A DNA stretch of 64,000 bases from Candidatus Aenigmatarchaeota archaeon (GTDB lineage: Archaea > Aenigmatarchaeota > Aenigmatarchaeia > CG10238-14), in contig JAGVVZ010000003.1 of NCBI GenBank assembly GCA_018304545.1, positions 123,402-187,401 on the forward strand, in the 5' to 3' direction. A program made the position numbers and the translations under genes. Positions within the stretch are counted from its first letter, which is position 1. Each line of letters opens with the position of its first letter. This document shows, piece by piece, positions 10,853 through 20,643 of the stretch. Below the pieces are notes generated by a model. The model did not search any database. It saw nothing but the letters and a program-made list of their open reading frames with translations, and was not told the origin of the DNA.

Positions 10853-10897
10853 TTATCTTCTAGCTTTCTTTTTCTTAGCTGCTGCTCTAGCTGCCAA
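10853..10897 (-). CDS. Micropeptide MAARAAAKKKKARR (14 aa, TTG start)
   Basis: AAGGTGAAAAAATTGGCAGC start context; TATA-like TTTATATA upstream; T-rich tract downstream; shares start context with 53801..53854. Confidence 0.5.
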   Translation of the reverse strand: MAARAAAKKKKARR

Positions 10898-11024
10898 TTT
10901 TTTCACCTTATCTCTTTTATAAGAATAGTAAACAATACTATCCTGATACTCTATATTATGGGAATTTTTTTATATAAAATTATCATAAATTTCTAATGAA
11001 AATTATTGCGAGAATCTAAAAAGT

Positions 11025-11125
11025 CTGGTACAAATCCGTTATAAAATTTTTCATTATAATCGTTTCTTATTGGTACCAAGAGTAGTACAAATATAAACAC
11101 CAAAACTATTTAAATTTTAGGTACC
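11025..11125. promoter_or_regulatory. GGTACC/GGTAC repeats upstream of HTH gene
   Basis: TGGTACAAAT at 11025, TGGTACCA at 11071, GGTACC at 11120 next to TATA-like CTATTTAAATTTT. Confidence 0.4.
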
Positions 11126-11149
11126 AGATAAAAGAGATGGGAGGGCTAT

Positions 11150-11422
11150 ATGTCCGCACGAATAATTGATGTGTTGATTAAAAATAATGCCGTCAATCAA
11201 GTTTTGAAAACAATTTTCAAGGAAAAGAGTCAAGGAAAGCCTGGGGTTACTATATCAGAACTCTCGGAAAAAACTGGTATTGAGAGACACAGACTCGCTG
11301 GAATTTTAGAGGTTCTTGTTGTTTTAGGTATATTAGTTGTCTTTGAAATGGGCATGATGAAGTTGATAGCGCCAACTGAAACACTGTTAAAGGCGAAAAG
11401 TATCCTTAGCACCTTGAAATAG
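11150..11422 (+). CDS. Winged-helix/HTH DNA-binding protein
   Basis: ORF with HTH-like pattern VTISELSEKTGIERHRLAGILEVLVVLGIL; SD GGGAGGG. Confidence 0.65.
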   Translation: MSARIIDVLIKNNAVNQVLKTIFKEKSQGKPGVTISELSEKTGIERHRLAGILEVLVVLGILVVFEMGMMKLIAPTETLLKAKSILSTLK

Positions 11423-11438
11423 AAATATATTTTATTTT

Positions 11439-12569
11439 TTATCTTGACTTAACCTTGTTTAGCTTTAAAACTCTCTTGACAATGTCAAGTTTCCACATAA
11501 GATAAATTATTATTCCAACGACAATAATCATAGTCCAATTGAATCCATTTGATTTGGGTTTATCCCAAACCACTACTTCTTCTTTGGCATATTGGATGTT
11601 ATCAGGTCCTTTATAGCTCAGCTTCAATATCGCAGATTCTGTCTGCGGTATTTTAAATTTAAATGATGCGCTCTTGTCTATTTTAATTTTGGTAACATAA
11701 TCTACATCGAATGTCTTGTTATTGATAATCAATTCGCTTTTAATAGCATCTGCTTCTGCTGTTCCGAGATTGTTAATTTCTATAGTTAACTTTTGTTCCA
11801 CTATATCTGCTTCTGTTTTTAAAATATACAAATCAGGTTTACCGTTAATCAAAACACCAATATCAAATTTATCAGATATAACATTACCTGACTCGTCTTC
11901 ATAGGTGATGTTAATAATTCCAGGATAAACACCATACTCAGCATCAGAGCTGGCATGAAGGTTGAATTCTATCAATTTATTTTCGTTTGAATCAACATCT
12001 CCTATATAAACTATTCCACCCGACAATACGGGAGATATTTCTTGTGATGACGATTTAAACGTGGCTACTGTTCTTTTGGCTTTACCCGTTCCTAAATTCT
12101 GTATAGCTGCTCTTATATCCTCAGTTTCACCTGGGTTGAACTCATCGCTTTTAACTGAAATAAGTTTGAAATCAGGCACTCCTTGAACTCTTATATTAAT
12201 ATTTTTCGTTAAATTAATTGTTGTATCATAACTAATTCTCAAAGGTATTTGGTAGACCGCAGAAACTGCCGAGCTGTTTACAAACAAGTTATATTCGATT
12301 ATTTTCGTTTTGCCTGATTGTAGTTCGTTAATTTTTTCTGTAGAACTTTCTAGTAAAACAAACTGCTCCGGGGGAAGAAGTTCGACACTAATATCTTTTG
12401 CGGCTTTATTGCCGTTGTTCGATAATGACAATGACAAAACCAAATTCTTACCTGGTTCTACTGGATATGGATCTGTAAACGAAGTTTCGATATTAAGTAA
12501 GGCAAAATCTTCTGCTAAAACTATAGGAATAAGCAGTGCCATTATTAATATCATTATTTTACTTTTCAT
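11439..12569 (-). CDS. Secreted protein with CARDB/Ig-like repeats and C-terminal TM
   Basis: Signal peptide, beta-rich repeats, C-terminal TM; upstream partner genes form ABC transporter. Confidence 0.75.
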   Translation of the reverse strand: MKSKIMILIMALLIPIVLAEDFALLNIETSFTDPYPVEPGKNLVLSLSLSNNGNKAAKDISVELLPPEQFVLLESSTEKINELQSGKTKIIEYNLFVNSSAVSAVYQIPLRISYDTTINLTKNINIRVQGVPDFKLISVKSDEFNPGETEDIRAAIQNLGTGKAKRTVATFKSSSQEISPVLSGGIVYIGDVDSNENKLIEFNLHASSDAEYGVYPGIINITYEDESGNVISDKFDIGVLINGKPDLYILKTEADIVEQKLTIEINNLGTAEADAIKSELIINNKTFDVDYVTKIKIDKSASFKFKIPQTESAILKLSYKGPDNIQYAKEEVVVWDKPKSNGFNWTMIIVVGIIIYLMWKLDIVKRVLKLNKVKSR

Positions 12570-13242
12570 GATTATCCACCTTGCCGTCTCTCATATATAC
12601 TTTTTTGCTTGCAAATTTTGCAATTGAAGCATCATGCGTGACAACCACAATTGTATATCCTTTAAGATTTAAATCCTTTAATAGTTTTACGATTTCTTGA
12701 CTTGTCTTGGAATCTAGATTTCCCGTTGGTTCGTCTGCTAATATTATATTAGGATCGTTTGCGAGTGATCTTGCTATGGCGACTCTTTGTTGTTGACCAC
12801 CGCTTAATTGGTTTGGAAAATGATCTCGTCTATTCTCCAAATTTACGATTTTCAACAATTCCAATGCTCTGCTTGACGATTTTGTTTTGTCTTTTCCAGA
12901 TAACTGAATAGGCATTTCAACATTCTCGATAGCCGTCAATAACGGGATTAGATTAAACTGCTGAAAAACAAATCCTATTTTTTCTCTTCTTATTTCGGTT
13001 TTTTCATCATCAGATAATTCAGAAACATCAATATCATCTATTATCACTTTACCTGAAGTCGGCTTATCAAGAACACCCAACATGTGTAATAATGTACTTT
13101 TCCCACTTCCAGAAGGTCCTGTTATTGCAACAAAGTCTCCTTTTTTTATTTTAATATTGACCCTATCTAATGCTATAACTTCATTACTCATTCCTTCATT
13201 GTACACTTTCAACAGGTTTTCAGTTCTAATAACTTCATTCAT
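12559..13242 (-). CDS. ABC transporter ATPase, LolD/MacB type
   Basis: GPSGSGKST, LSGGQQQRVAIARSL, ILADEPTGNLD. Confidence 0.95.
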   Translation of the reverse strand: MNEVIRTENLLKVYNEGMSNEVIALDRVNIKIKKGDFVAITGPSGSGKSTLLHMLGVLDKPTSGKVIIDDIDVSELSDDEKTEIRREKIGFVFQQFNLIPLLTAIENVEMPIQLSGKDKTKSSSRALELLKIVNLENRRDHFPNQLSGGQQQRVAIARSLANDPNIILADEPTGNLDSKTSQEIVKLLKDLNLKGYTIVVVTHDASIAKFASKKVYMRDGKVDNHEK

Positions 13243-14383
13243 ATCTCAGCGCCTCTATAGGACTTAAATCAGCAGCTTTTTTAGACGGATATAATCCCCC
13301 TATCACTCCTAAACTAATGGCAAAAATCAAAGAATATATGATTAGATTAGGTGTTATAATTGCAATAGCCGTACCTTGGCTAACGGTCTTCATTAAAAAG
13401 GTTGATACAAATCCAACCATGACTCCAAAAATACCACCAACCAAACTAATCAAAGATGATTCGATCAAAATCAATCTCATGACAAATTTGTTTGTCGCTC
13501 CCAGTGCTTTCAATATTCCTATTTCTTGTCTCCTCTCAAGAACTGACATTATCATCGTGTTCATAACACCTAATCCACCAACTATTGCTGATATGGCAGC
13601 TATGCCAACTGTGAAAAACCGGACGTTATTTATTATGCCGGAAGCTTGCTTTGCTATGTCTGCCGTTGTCCTAGCAGAAAGATCAGTAAACTCTTCATTT
13701 ATTGTCTCTGCTATTGAATCCATTTTTGAAACATCATCAGGAATAACATAAACGGCCCTATAAGTATCAAAATCATACACATCGTTCATCGTATCCAAAG
13801 GTAAAAAGATAATATCATCTGTGTCACTCTCAGTTTTTTCTAAAATACCTACCACTTCAAACTCTTCATCTTCTAATTCGATAAAGTCACTTAGGGTGAT
13901 ATGTCTAGTCTCTGCATAATTAAAACCTATCACAGTTACAAACTCATCTGATGATTCTAATCTTCTCCCAGATTCAAGATCAATATCCTTCCCTTCAAAA
14001 TATTCGTTCTTATCAGGATCAAAACCATAAACAATATATTCAGGGCCATGAAACGGTATGATCGGACCTGTAGCCAAATTAAATGGTACTACGTCTTTTA
14101 CTCCTGATACATCTAAAAGTTCATTAGCTTCATCTTGTGTTATTTCAGACCCAAGGTAACCAACAAAGAACGTGCTAGCATCTTTTGAAGTTACAGTAAT
14201 AAATCCGCTCAAAAATTCTAGGTCGCTGTTAATTGTTTGAGTTAAACCTTCCGAAATAGAGCCAAGAGTTATAATAGCTGCTATACCTATAGTTATCCCT
14301 ATTATCGTCAGTATTGTCCTTGTTTTCTGCCTCAGAATGTTTTTTAGTGCTAGATCTAACATAATCAACCGGTTGTTTATCAA
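13235..14383 (-). CDS. ABC transporter permease, MacB/FtsX type
   Basis: MacB-like N-terminal TM, periplasmic core, ERRQEIGILKALGAT. Confidence 0.93.
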   Translation of the reverse strand: MINNRLIMLDLALKNILRQKTRTILTIIGITIGIAAIITLGSISEGLTQTINSDLEFLSGFITVTSKDASTFFVGYLGSEITQDEANELLDVSGVKDVVPFNLATGPIIPFHGPEYIVYGFDPDKNEYFEGKDIDLESGRRLESSDEFVTVIGFNYAETRHITLSDFIELEDEEFEVVGILEKTESDTDDIIFLPLDTMNDVYDFDTYRAVYVIPDDVSKMDSIAETINEEFTDLSARTTADIAKQASGIINNVRFFTVGIAAISAIVGGLGVMNTMIMSVLERRQEIGILKALGATNKFVMRLILIESSLISLVGGIFGVMVGFVSTFLMKTVSQGTAIAIITPNLIIYSLIFAISLGVIGGLYPSKKAADLSPIEALRYE

Positions 14384-14512
14384 GAATTAAAAATAAAAAG
14401 CTAACTGATATCATGTCAACAATCCTAAAAATGCCAAATTGCAAATAAAATAAATTTCTCTTTTATAGAAAAGGGAAATTATATTAAAGTATGAAATCTT
14501 AATTATTTTTTA

Positions 14513-14842
14513 ATGCCTAATAAAAATCATTATCCTTTAAGAAAAATAGTTGAAATAAATCCGGAAACTGATTTTAGAGTGAAAATTATGGGTATTGTAG
14601 TTGATAAAAAGGACGATACAATTGTCGTGGATGATGGCACAGACAAAGTAAAGGTATTTGTTGATCTGCCATCTATTCTAGATAAGGTAAACGTCAATCA
14701 TTTAGTTGCTGTTTTTGGAGCAACAATACCAACAGATTTAGGAATAGATATCAAAGCGAATGTAATTCAAAATCTTACTGGCTTGGATATAAATCTTTAT
14801 AAAAAAGTAGAAGAATTGTATAACAAGTGGGGTGTTAATTAA
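14513..14842 (+). CDS. OB-fold nucleic acid-binding protein (RPA-like)
   Basis: OB-fold pattern VKIMGIVVDKKDDTIVVDDGTDKVKVFV; adjacent to PCNA. Confidence 0.65.
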   Translation: MPNKNHYPLRKIVEINPETDFRVKIMGIVVDKKDDTIVVDDGTDKVKVFVDLPSILDKVNVNHLVAVFGATIPTDLGIDIKANVIQNLTGLDINLYKKVEELYNKWGVN

Positions 14843-15591
14843 TGTTCAAAGCAACAATATCTGACACGAATTTATTAAAAGATTCTATATCAACAATCGG
14901 CGAACTTATCGACGAAGGTATTTTTAAAGTAAATAAAAACGGATTGAGTTTAGTTGCAGCTGACAGAGCAATGGTAGCTGTTGTAGAATTTAAACTTCCT
15001 CCAACTGCTTTCGAACAATTTGAAGTTCAAGATGAAAAGCTAATTCCTGTGAATGTCACAAATTTTGTGTCTGTCCTGAAAAGGGCCACTGGTGACGACA
15101 AGATTTCAATGGAACTCAAGGACAACAAACTAGATATTGTTATGAAGGGATCTTCAACTAGAAAATTCACTGTTCCTTTACTTGATATATCTCAAGATGA
15201 AATCCCACCCATAGATCAACTAGATTTCAAAGTGAAAGCTAAATTAAAGGCAGATGTTCTAAAGAATGGAATTGATGATGCAGAAGTTGTATCTGATTCT
15301 GTAGTTTTTGAAGCGAATAAAGAATTCTTTATCATCAAAGCTTCTGGCGATGTGAGTTCGACAGAATTGACGCTAAAAAAGGATGAAGAATCGCTACTGG
15401 ACTTACAAACAAAGGAAGGTGCTAGAGCAAGATATCCAATTGACTATTTAAAAAAAATGATGAAAGCATCAAAACTTACAAATGAAGTAATAGCTATGTG
15501 GTCTAAGGACTATCCAATGAAATTAAGCTTCAAAGATTTAGATAAGGTAGAAATTAATTTCATTTTAGCACCGAGAGTGCAGGAAGAATAA
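14842..15591 (+). CDS. pcn: DNA polymerase sliding clamp PCNA
   Basis: PCNA sequence features, C-terminal ILAPRVQEE. Confidence 0.95.
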   Translation: MFKATISDTNLLKDSISTIGELIDEGIFKVNKNGLSLVAADRAMVAVVEFKLPPTAFEQFEVQDEKLIPVNVTNFVSVLKRATGDDKISMELKDNKLDIVMKGSSTRKFTVPLLDISQDEIPPIDQLDFKVKAKLKADVLKNGIDDAEVVSDSVVFEANKEFFIIKASGDVSSTELTLKKDEESLLDLQTKEGARARYPIDYLKKMMKASKLTNEVIAMWSKDYPMKLSFKDLDKVEINFILAPRVQEE

Positions 15592-15619
15592 ATTTATTGC
15601 ATTTAATCGATAGATATCA

Positions 15620-16474
15620 ATGGAAGTAAAAGAAATACAGACAAAATCAATTCTTACTTTATCCAAGCTACCTGATACAGATTATGTAATCAATCCTTAT
15701 GTTGGATGTAGATTTGGTTGCACATATTGCTATGCAAGCTTCATGGGAAGATTTGTTAGCAAACAAATTAATGATTGGGGAGAATATGTATATGCGAAAA
15801 TTAATGCCCCTGAGCTTCTTAGAAATGAACTTAGGAAATTAAAAAATAAGGGAAGAAACAAAAGTGTTTTATTCAGTTCTGTTACAGATCCTTATCAAGG
15901 ACTTGAAGCAAAGTACAAAATTACAAGAAAATGTTTAGAAATTTTACTGGAATATGGATTTGAAGGAACTATTAGCATTTTGACTAAATCCAATCTGGTG
16001 TTAAGAGATGTCGATCTGCTGAGTAAATTCAGACATGCTGAAATCGGCATGACCATAACTACGACTAACGATGACATATCAAGATATTTCGAAAAATTTG
16101 CACCTGCGGCAAGTGTAAGACTGGAAGTTCTTCAGAAATTAAATCAAACCGGGTTAAAAACGTATGTTTTTGTTGGTCCATTATTACCCCACTTTGTAGC
16201 CAAAAAAGAAGAATTAGACAGTCTATTCAAAGCTATAACGAAAACAGGTAATAAAGAAATTTATGTTGAGCATATCAACTTAAGCAAGTATATTTTAGAA
16301 CGCTTAAAAAAAGAATTGAAAGGCTTGGATATTTCTATTCTCAAGCAATTTTACTATTCTAAAAACAAATCTTATCGTGACGAGCTAGACAATATTATAA
16401 TGGAATTGGTTAGAAAGTATAAATTGAAACTCCGAATGGGATCAACAATATATCACGATGAGTTGAAGAATTAA
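15620..16474 (+). CDS. Radical SAM protein (SPL-like/COG1533)
   Basis: NPYVGCRFGCTYCYA cluster-binding motif. Confidence 0.9.
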   Translation: MEVKEIQTKSILTLSKLPDTDYVINPYVGCRFGCTYCYASFMGRFVSKQINDWGEYVYAKINAPELLRNELRKLKNKGRNKSVLFSSVTDPYQGLEAKYKITRKCLEILLEYGFEGTISILTKSNLVLRDVDLLSKFRHAEIGMTITTTNDDISRYFEKFAPAASVRLEVLQKLNQTGLKTYVFVGPLLPHFVAKKEELDSLFKAITKTGNKEIYVEHINLSKYILERLKKELKGLDISILKQFYYSKNKSYRDELDNIIMELVRKYKLKLRMGSTIYHDELKN

Positions 16475-17448
16475 TATTTTCTTTGGCCTGCAAAAGGAAC
16501 TTGTTGTTTCTCTGGAAAAGCACCTAGGACTTCATCTTTCAATTCCGACCATTGTTTTTCATTTAATCTTAGCATTTTTCTTACCTGACTTTTTACTCTT
16601 TCTGTTCTACGATTAAACGGAAAATACGTGTCAAATTCACCTAACTGTTCAACAACTCTTCTAAATTCTTCGTCTCGTCTTCCATATTCAATAAATCCTA
16701 CACAATCTGAACCGAAAAACGCACTTTGAAACCAACCACCAGGAGCAACTAATTTTGATAAATTGCGAGCTAGTTTTCCTCTGTCGGCCCACGCATGAGT
16801 GTCAGACAAATAAACCACGTGATATTTTTCTTCAGTTGCGGGTGATAAACCCTCTATTTTATCACAGTAAAAATGAAAAACTCCTCTCATTGCTGTGTCT
16901 CTTAAAGATCTGTACCACGGTTCATATTCTAGAAAGAAGTGCCTTAAATTGTATGGAGTTAAAAATTCTTGTGAAAATCTATCTTTACCTCTTGCATCTT
17001 TTCTACATACAAAAAAGTTTGCTACTTCTCTAACATCTATGCCATACGTTTCTGGATATCTAAGAAGTTCAGGAAAAAACATCATTGCATGATTCAAATC
17101 TCTCACAACACCATCAGTATCTGCATTTAATAAACGTCCAAAAAATTCTTGGGGGGTTCTGCATCTACAAACATTTGCTAGTTTATATGCGACATATAGA
17201 TTTTGACCTGGTTTAAAATCAACAAAATCAACTCTTCCAACTCTTCCGTATAGTGATGCTACCCAATCTAAAATTTGACCAGAAGCTGTTATAGCAAGTA
17301 CTTTTGGATACTTAATACCTTGATTAGCAAGATCTACTAGTGTTGGAAGTATTTCAAGAGGATAAACACCTTTTTCTGTTGTCCAAAGAAAATTAACTAG
17401 TTTTCCATATCTTTCTTCAGGTGTAGTTGGTTCTGCTCTTTTATACAT
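16471..17448 (-). CDS. Hypothetical protein resembling BtaA/DUF3419 SAM-dependent transferase
   Basis: VLAITASGQILDWVASLYGRVGRVDFVDFKPGQNLYVAYKLANV and VVYLSDTHAW motifs. Confidence 0.45.
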   Translation of the reverse strand: MYKRAEPTTPEERYGKLVNFLWTTEKGVYPLEILPTLVDLANQGIKYPKVLAITASGQILDWVASLYGRVGRVDFVDFKPGQNLYVAYKLANVCRCRTPQEFFGRLLNADTDGVVRDLNHAMMFFPELLRYPETYGIDVREVANFFVCRKDARGKDRFSQEFLTPYNLRHFFLEYEPWYRSLRDTAMRGVFHFYCDKIEGLSPATEEKYHVVYLSDTHAWADRGKLARNLSKLVAPGGWFQSAFFGSDCVGFIEYGRRDEEFRRVVEQLGEFDTYFPFNRRTERVKSQVRKMLRLNEKQWSELKDEVLGAFPEKQQVPFAGQRKY

Positions 17449-17522
17449 GAGTTATGAATAAATCTAAAGAATAAATGCCTAACTAACAGCAACATCTTTA
17501 TCCAAAAAATGATATTATAATT

Positions 17523-18848
17523 ATGGATCGAGAAGAATGGGGTAGTAGGCTGGGATTCATTGCTGCGGCTCTCGGCTCGTCTATAGGCATAGGGAATATA
17601 TGGAGATTCCCTTACGTTCTAAGTTTAAATGGCGGCGGAGCATTTTTAATACCTTATATAATTGCTGTGGCATTTTTTGGAATTCCTTTATTGCTTATAG
17701 AATTATCAACAGGTAGAAGATTTAGAGAATCGATGGTAACAGCTTTTAAAAAAATAAACCCAAAAATGAAAATGCTAAGATGGATACCTACTATAACCAT
17801 ATTCTTCATTTTAAGTTATTATATAGTTGTTGTTGGATGGACGTTAACTTACTTTATCAATGCTTCTTTAGGACAATTTTTAGAATTTCAAGATTTTTCT
17901 TCTAGTCACCTACCGTTATTAGCGACAATCGTTAGTTTGACACTTGTGTTGCTAGTATGCAAGAATAGCATAAAAGATGGAGTAGAAAAAGTGTCAAAAA
18001 TCATATTACCTATCCTTTTCATATTACTACTCCTGCTGATAATCAAAACACTGTCTTTTCCAAAATCATTGGAGGGAATAAAGAATTATTTCACTCCAGA
18101 CTATTCAAAGATTTTTGATTTAAAGGTGTGGTTACACGCTTTCGGACAGGCGTTGTTTTCAATTGGTGTTGGTTATGGAATAATGATTACATATGGAAGT
18201 TATCTTAATAAAAAAGAGGACATACCACATCTCACAAACCTAATAGTATTCTCTGATACGCTCATAGCATTAATAGGAGGACTAATAATATTTTCTACCA
18301 TCTATTCGTTCAGCCTTCCTATATCCGAGGGGCCCCATCTTGCTTTTGTTGTCTTAGTAAAAGTTTTTGAGGAAATACGTTTTGGTTTCGTCCTAGGATC
18401 AATATTTTTTGCTCTTTTATTTTTGGCTGGAATTACATCCGCAATATCCATGATGGAAACTTTGGTTTCAAATTTAGTTGATGAGTATAATTTTAAAAAA
18501 GAAAAGGCTAGCTTATTAATATTTTTCTTAATATTGCCAATAAGTGTTTTAGTTTCTTTGTCATACACCAATTTAATGAAAATCAATTTGTTAGAAATAA
18601 TGGATTTCTATTTTGGAACATTGTTGACATTATTATCAGGAGCGATAGTGGCATACATCATAGGATGGTACTGGAATCCTAAATCATTGTTGACTGAAAT
18701 GAATATAAGATTCGAGCTCGGCCTGAAAAAAATAGGATATTACATCGATCACTTTGTAGAGTATATCATAGTGATTAATCTGGTGAAATATGTAATACCT
18801 TTCACTTTGTTGCTAATTTTTGTTTTGAAAGTTGTTGGAGTGATTTGA
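17523..18848 (+). CDS. Neurotransmitter:sodium symporter (SNF) family transporter
   Basis: EWGSRLGFIAAALGSSIGIGNIWRFPY signature. Confidence 0.95.
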   Translation: MDREEWGSRLGFIAAALGSSIGIGNIWRFPYVLSLNGGGAFLIPYIIAVAFFGIPLLLIELSTGRRFRESMVTAFKKINPKMKMLRWIPTITIFFILSYYIVVVGWTLTYFINASLGQFLEFQDFSSSHLPLLATIVSLTLVLLVCKNSIKDGVEKVSKIILPILFILLLLLIIKTLSFPKSLEGIKNYFTPDYSKIFDLKVWLHAFGQALFSIGVGYGIMITYGSYLNKKEDIPHLTNLIVFSDTLIALIGGLIIFSTIYSFSLPISEGPHLAFVVLVKVFEEIRFGFVLGSIFFALLFLAGITSAISMMETLVSNLVDEYNFKKEKASLLIFFLILPISVLVSLSYTNLMKINLLEIMDFYFGTLLTLLSGAIVAYIIGWYWNPKSLLTEMNIRFELGLKKIGYYIDHFVEYIIVINLVKYVIPFTLLLIFVLKVVGVI

Positions 18849-19580
18849 TTATTTTAAAGAATATCCTCCATCTACGACTAATACTTCTCCAGTAATATAA
18901 CTCGCATCATCTGATGCTAGAAAAAGAATGGCTTTAGCTAATTCTTCAGGTTCCGCAAGCCTTTTTAAGAGAGTATTTTGCTTCATTCGTTCAATTAATT
19001 CTTCTCCGGCGCTTTTGGTCATATCAGTCAATACATTACTTGGAGCAACTGCGTTGACCCGAATGTGTGGAGCTAATTCTTTCGCAAATGATTTTGTGAG
19101 CGCCACGATAGAGTTTTTTGCACACGAATATGCAAGAACATATTGGGATCCTAATAATCCTACGGTAGAAGTCAAATTTACTATCGCCCCCTGTTTTTGT
19201 ATGATAGGCGCTACTTCCTTCGTCATTAACCAAGCACTAGTGAGGTTAGCGTCAATTGTTTTTTTCCATGTATCTATATCAGATTTCCAATCACCTGGCC
19301 TAATAATTTCACCTGCGTTATTGACTAAGATATCAATCTTCCTAAATTTATCTACAGTTTCTTTAATTAATTTTTTTACATCTTCTTCTCGAGATACATC
19401 AGCCTGAACCACAATACAATTGTCTTTACCTATTTGTTTAGAAACATTCTCAGCGTCTTCTTTTCTGGATTTATAGTTTACAACTACTTTGCACCCTTCT
19501 TTTGCAAACAGCAAGGCTGTTGCTTTGCCGATGCCTCTACTAGAACCAGTAATAATTGCGACTTTATCTTTAAGTTTCAT
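18849..19580 (-). CDS. Short-chain dehydrogenase/reductase (FabG-like)
   Basis: TGSSRGIGKATA, NNAG, YSCAKNS motifs. Confidence 0.93.
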   Translation of the reverse strand: MKLKDKVAIITGSSRGIGKATALLFAKEGCKVVVNYKSRKEDAENVSKQIGKDNCIVVQADVSREEDVKKLIKETVDKFRKIDILVNNAGEIIRPGDWKSDIDTWKKTIDANLTSAWLMTKEVAPIIQKQGAIVNLTSTVGLLGSQYVLAYSCAKNSIVALTKSFAKELAPHIRVNAVAPSNVLTDMTKSAGEELIERMKQNTLLKRLAEPEELAKAILFLASDDASYITGEVLVVDGGYSLK

Positions 19581-19623
19581 GAAATAATATTATATTCAAG
19601 AAATTTATCATTAACATAATGAA

Positions 19624-20115
19624 CTATGTTGAAATTTTCTGTCCAAATACTTTGTGGAATGCGTTAGCAAATGGTAGTGGAATAAATCTAGGGAGTTCTG
19701 CGTGTTTCTTTTTAAAAGTTAAAAATAACCATTTATGAACTGTTATATCAAAAGCTGCACAAATATCCCATAGCGGGGGTATGACCAAAACTACATTTTT
19801 TCCTACTCGTTTAAGTTCTTTATAGAATTGTATCGGATCATCAACATGTTCAATCGTGTGGGAGCACAAAACATAATTAAATTGTTTATTTTTAAACGGG
19901 AGTTTGTATATATTCTTAATTAAAATGAAATTAGGGAGATTTTTATGCTTCTTAATATCTGCGTTAATTCCGCCTCCATTTGTTTTCCCGCAACAAATGT
20001 TAAGATCCCATTTTCTGCTTTTCAATATTTTATTTTTTAGAATTTTGTAACTCAAAAGGTGAGCGAAAATCAAATAAAATACGAATCCTAGAAAATAAGT
20101 TAAAAAAGACATCAT
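19624..20115 (-). CDS. SAM-dependent methyltransferase-like protein
   Basis: FNYVLCSHTIEHVDDP motif. Confidence 0.75.
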   Translation of the reverse strand: MMSFLTYFLGFVFYLIFAHLLSYKILKNKILKSRKWDLNICCGKTNGGGINADIKKHKNLPNFILIKNIYKLPFKNKQFNYVLCSHTIEHVDDPIQFYKELKRVGKNVVLVIPPLWDICAAFDITVHKWLFLTFKKKHAELPRFIPLPFANAFHKVFGQKIST

Positions 20116-20127
20116 AAAACACTTATT

Positions 20128-20643
20128 CTAAATTATATTCACATGTGATTTCCTCATCTCATCAATAAAAAGTCTGTGCGTGGGTTGCATTATATTTGTT
20201 TTGAATTCGTTCTCCAACGAGGATATCATTTCAAAACCTTGAGCGTTCAATATCATGTCAATCATTTTCCTTCCAGACTTTTTAACAACACCTACATCAG
20301 GAGAGTATGTCTTTCCATATCTTGCCTCAACTAAAGCAATAATCTTGTCTATGTTACTAGCAACTATAGCTTTGTATCCCTCCAAAAATTTTAGTTGTGA
20401 TCTAGACAATTCTTTTCTAAATTCGTTTATTCTATTAACTAAATTTTTGTCGTCCCCTTTGATGAGTTGTCCGTCGCAATAATTCAATAAAAATTTCCTA
20501 GTGTCAAAAAGTTCAAGCGTGCTGACGCATAGGCCAATTGGTTTAATATCATGCATAGTTATAGTCATATCTACCACTAATATATTTGATATTTTAAAAA
20601 TATTAAAGTGTAAAGTGACTGATATGGCAATAAGACAACCCAT
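20128..20643 (-). CDS. Hypothetical protein, probable start internal (near MHDIKPIG)
   Basis: ORF track; annotated 5' end overlaps the aIF5B start. Confidence 0.5.
   Translation of the reverse strand: MGCLIAISVTLHFNIFKISNILVVDMTITMHDIKPIGLCVSTLELFDTRKFLLNYCDGQLIKGDDKNLVNRINEFRKELSRSQLKFLEGYKAIVASNIDKIIALVEARYGKTYSPDVGVVKKSGRKMIDMILNAQGFEMISSLENEFKTNIMQPTHRLFIDEMRKSHVNII

Noticed and set aside
18928-19407. 159-aa plus-strand ORF opposite the SDR gene
   Set aside because: Antisense shadow ORF.
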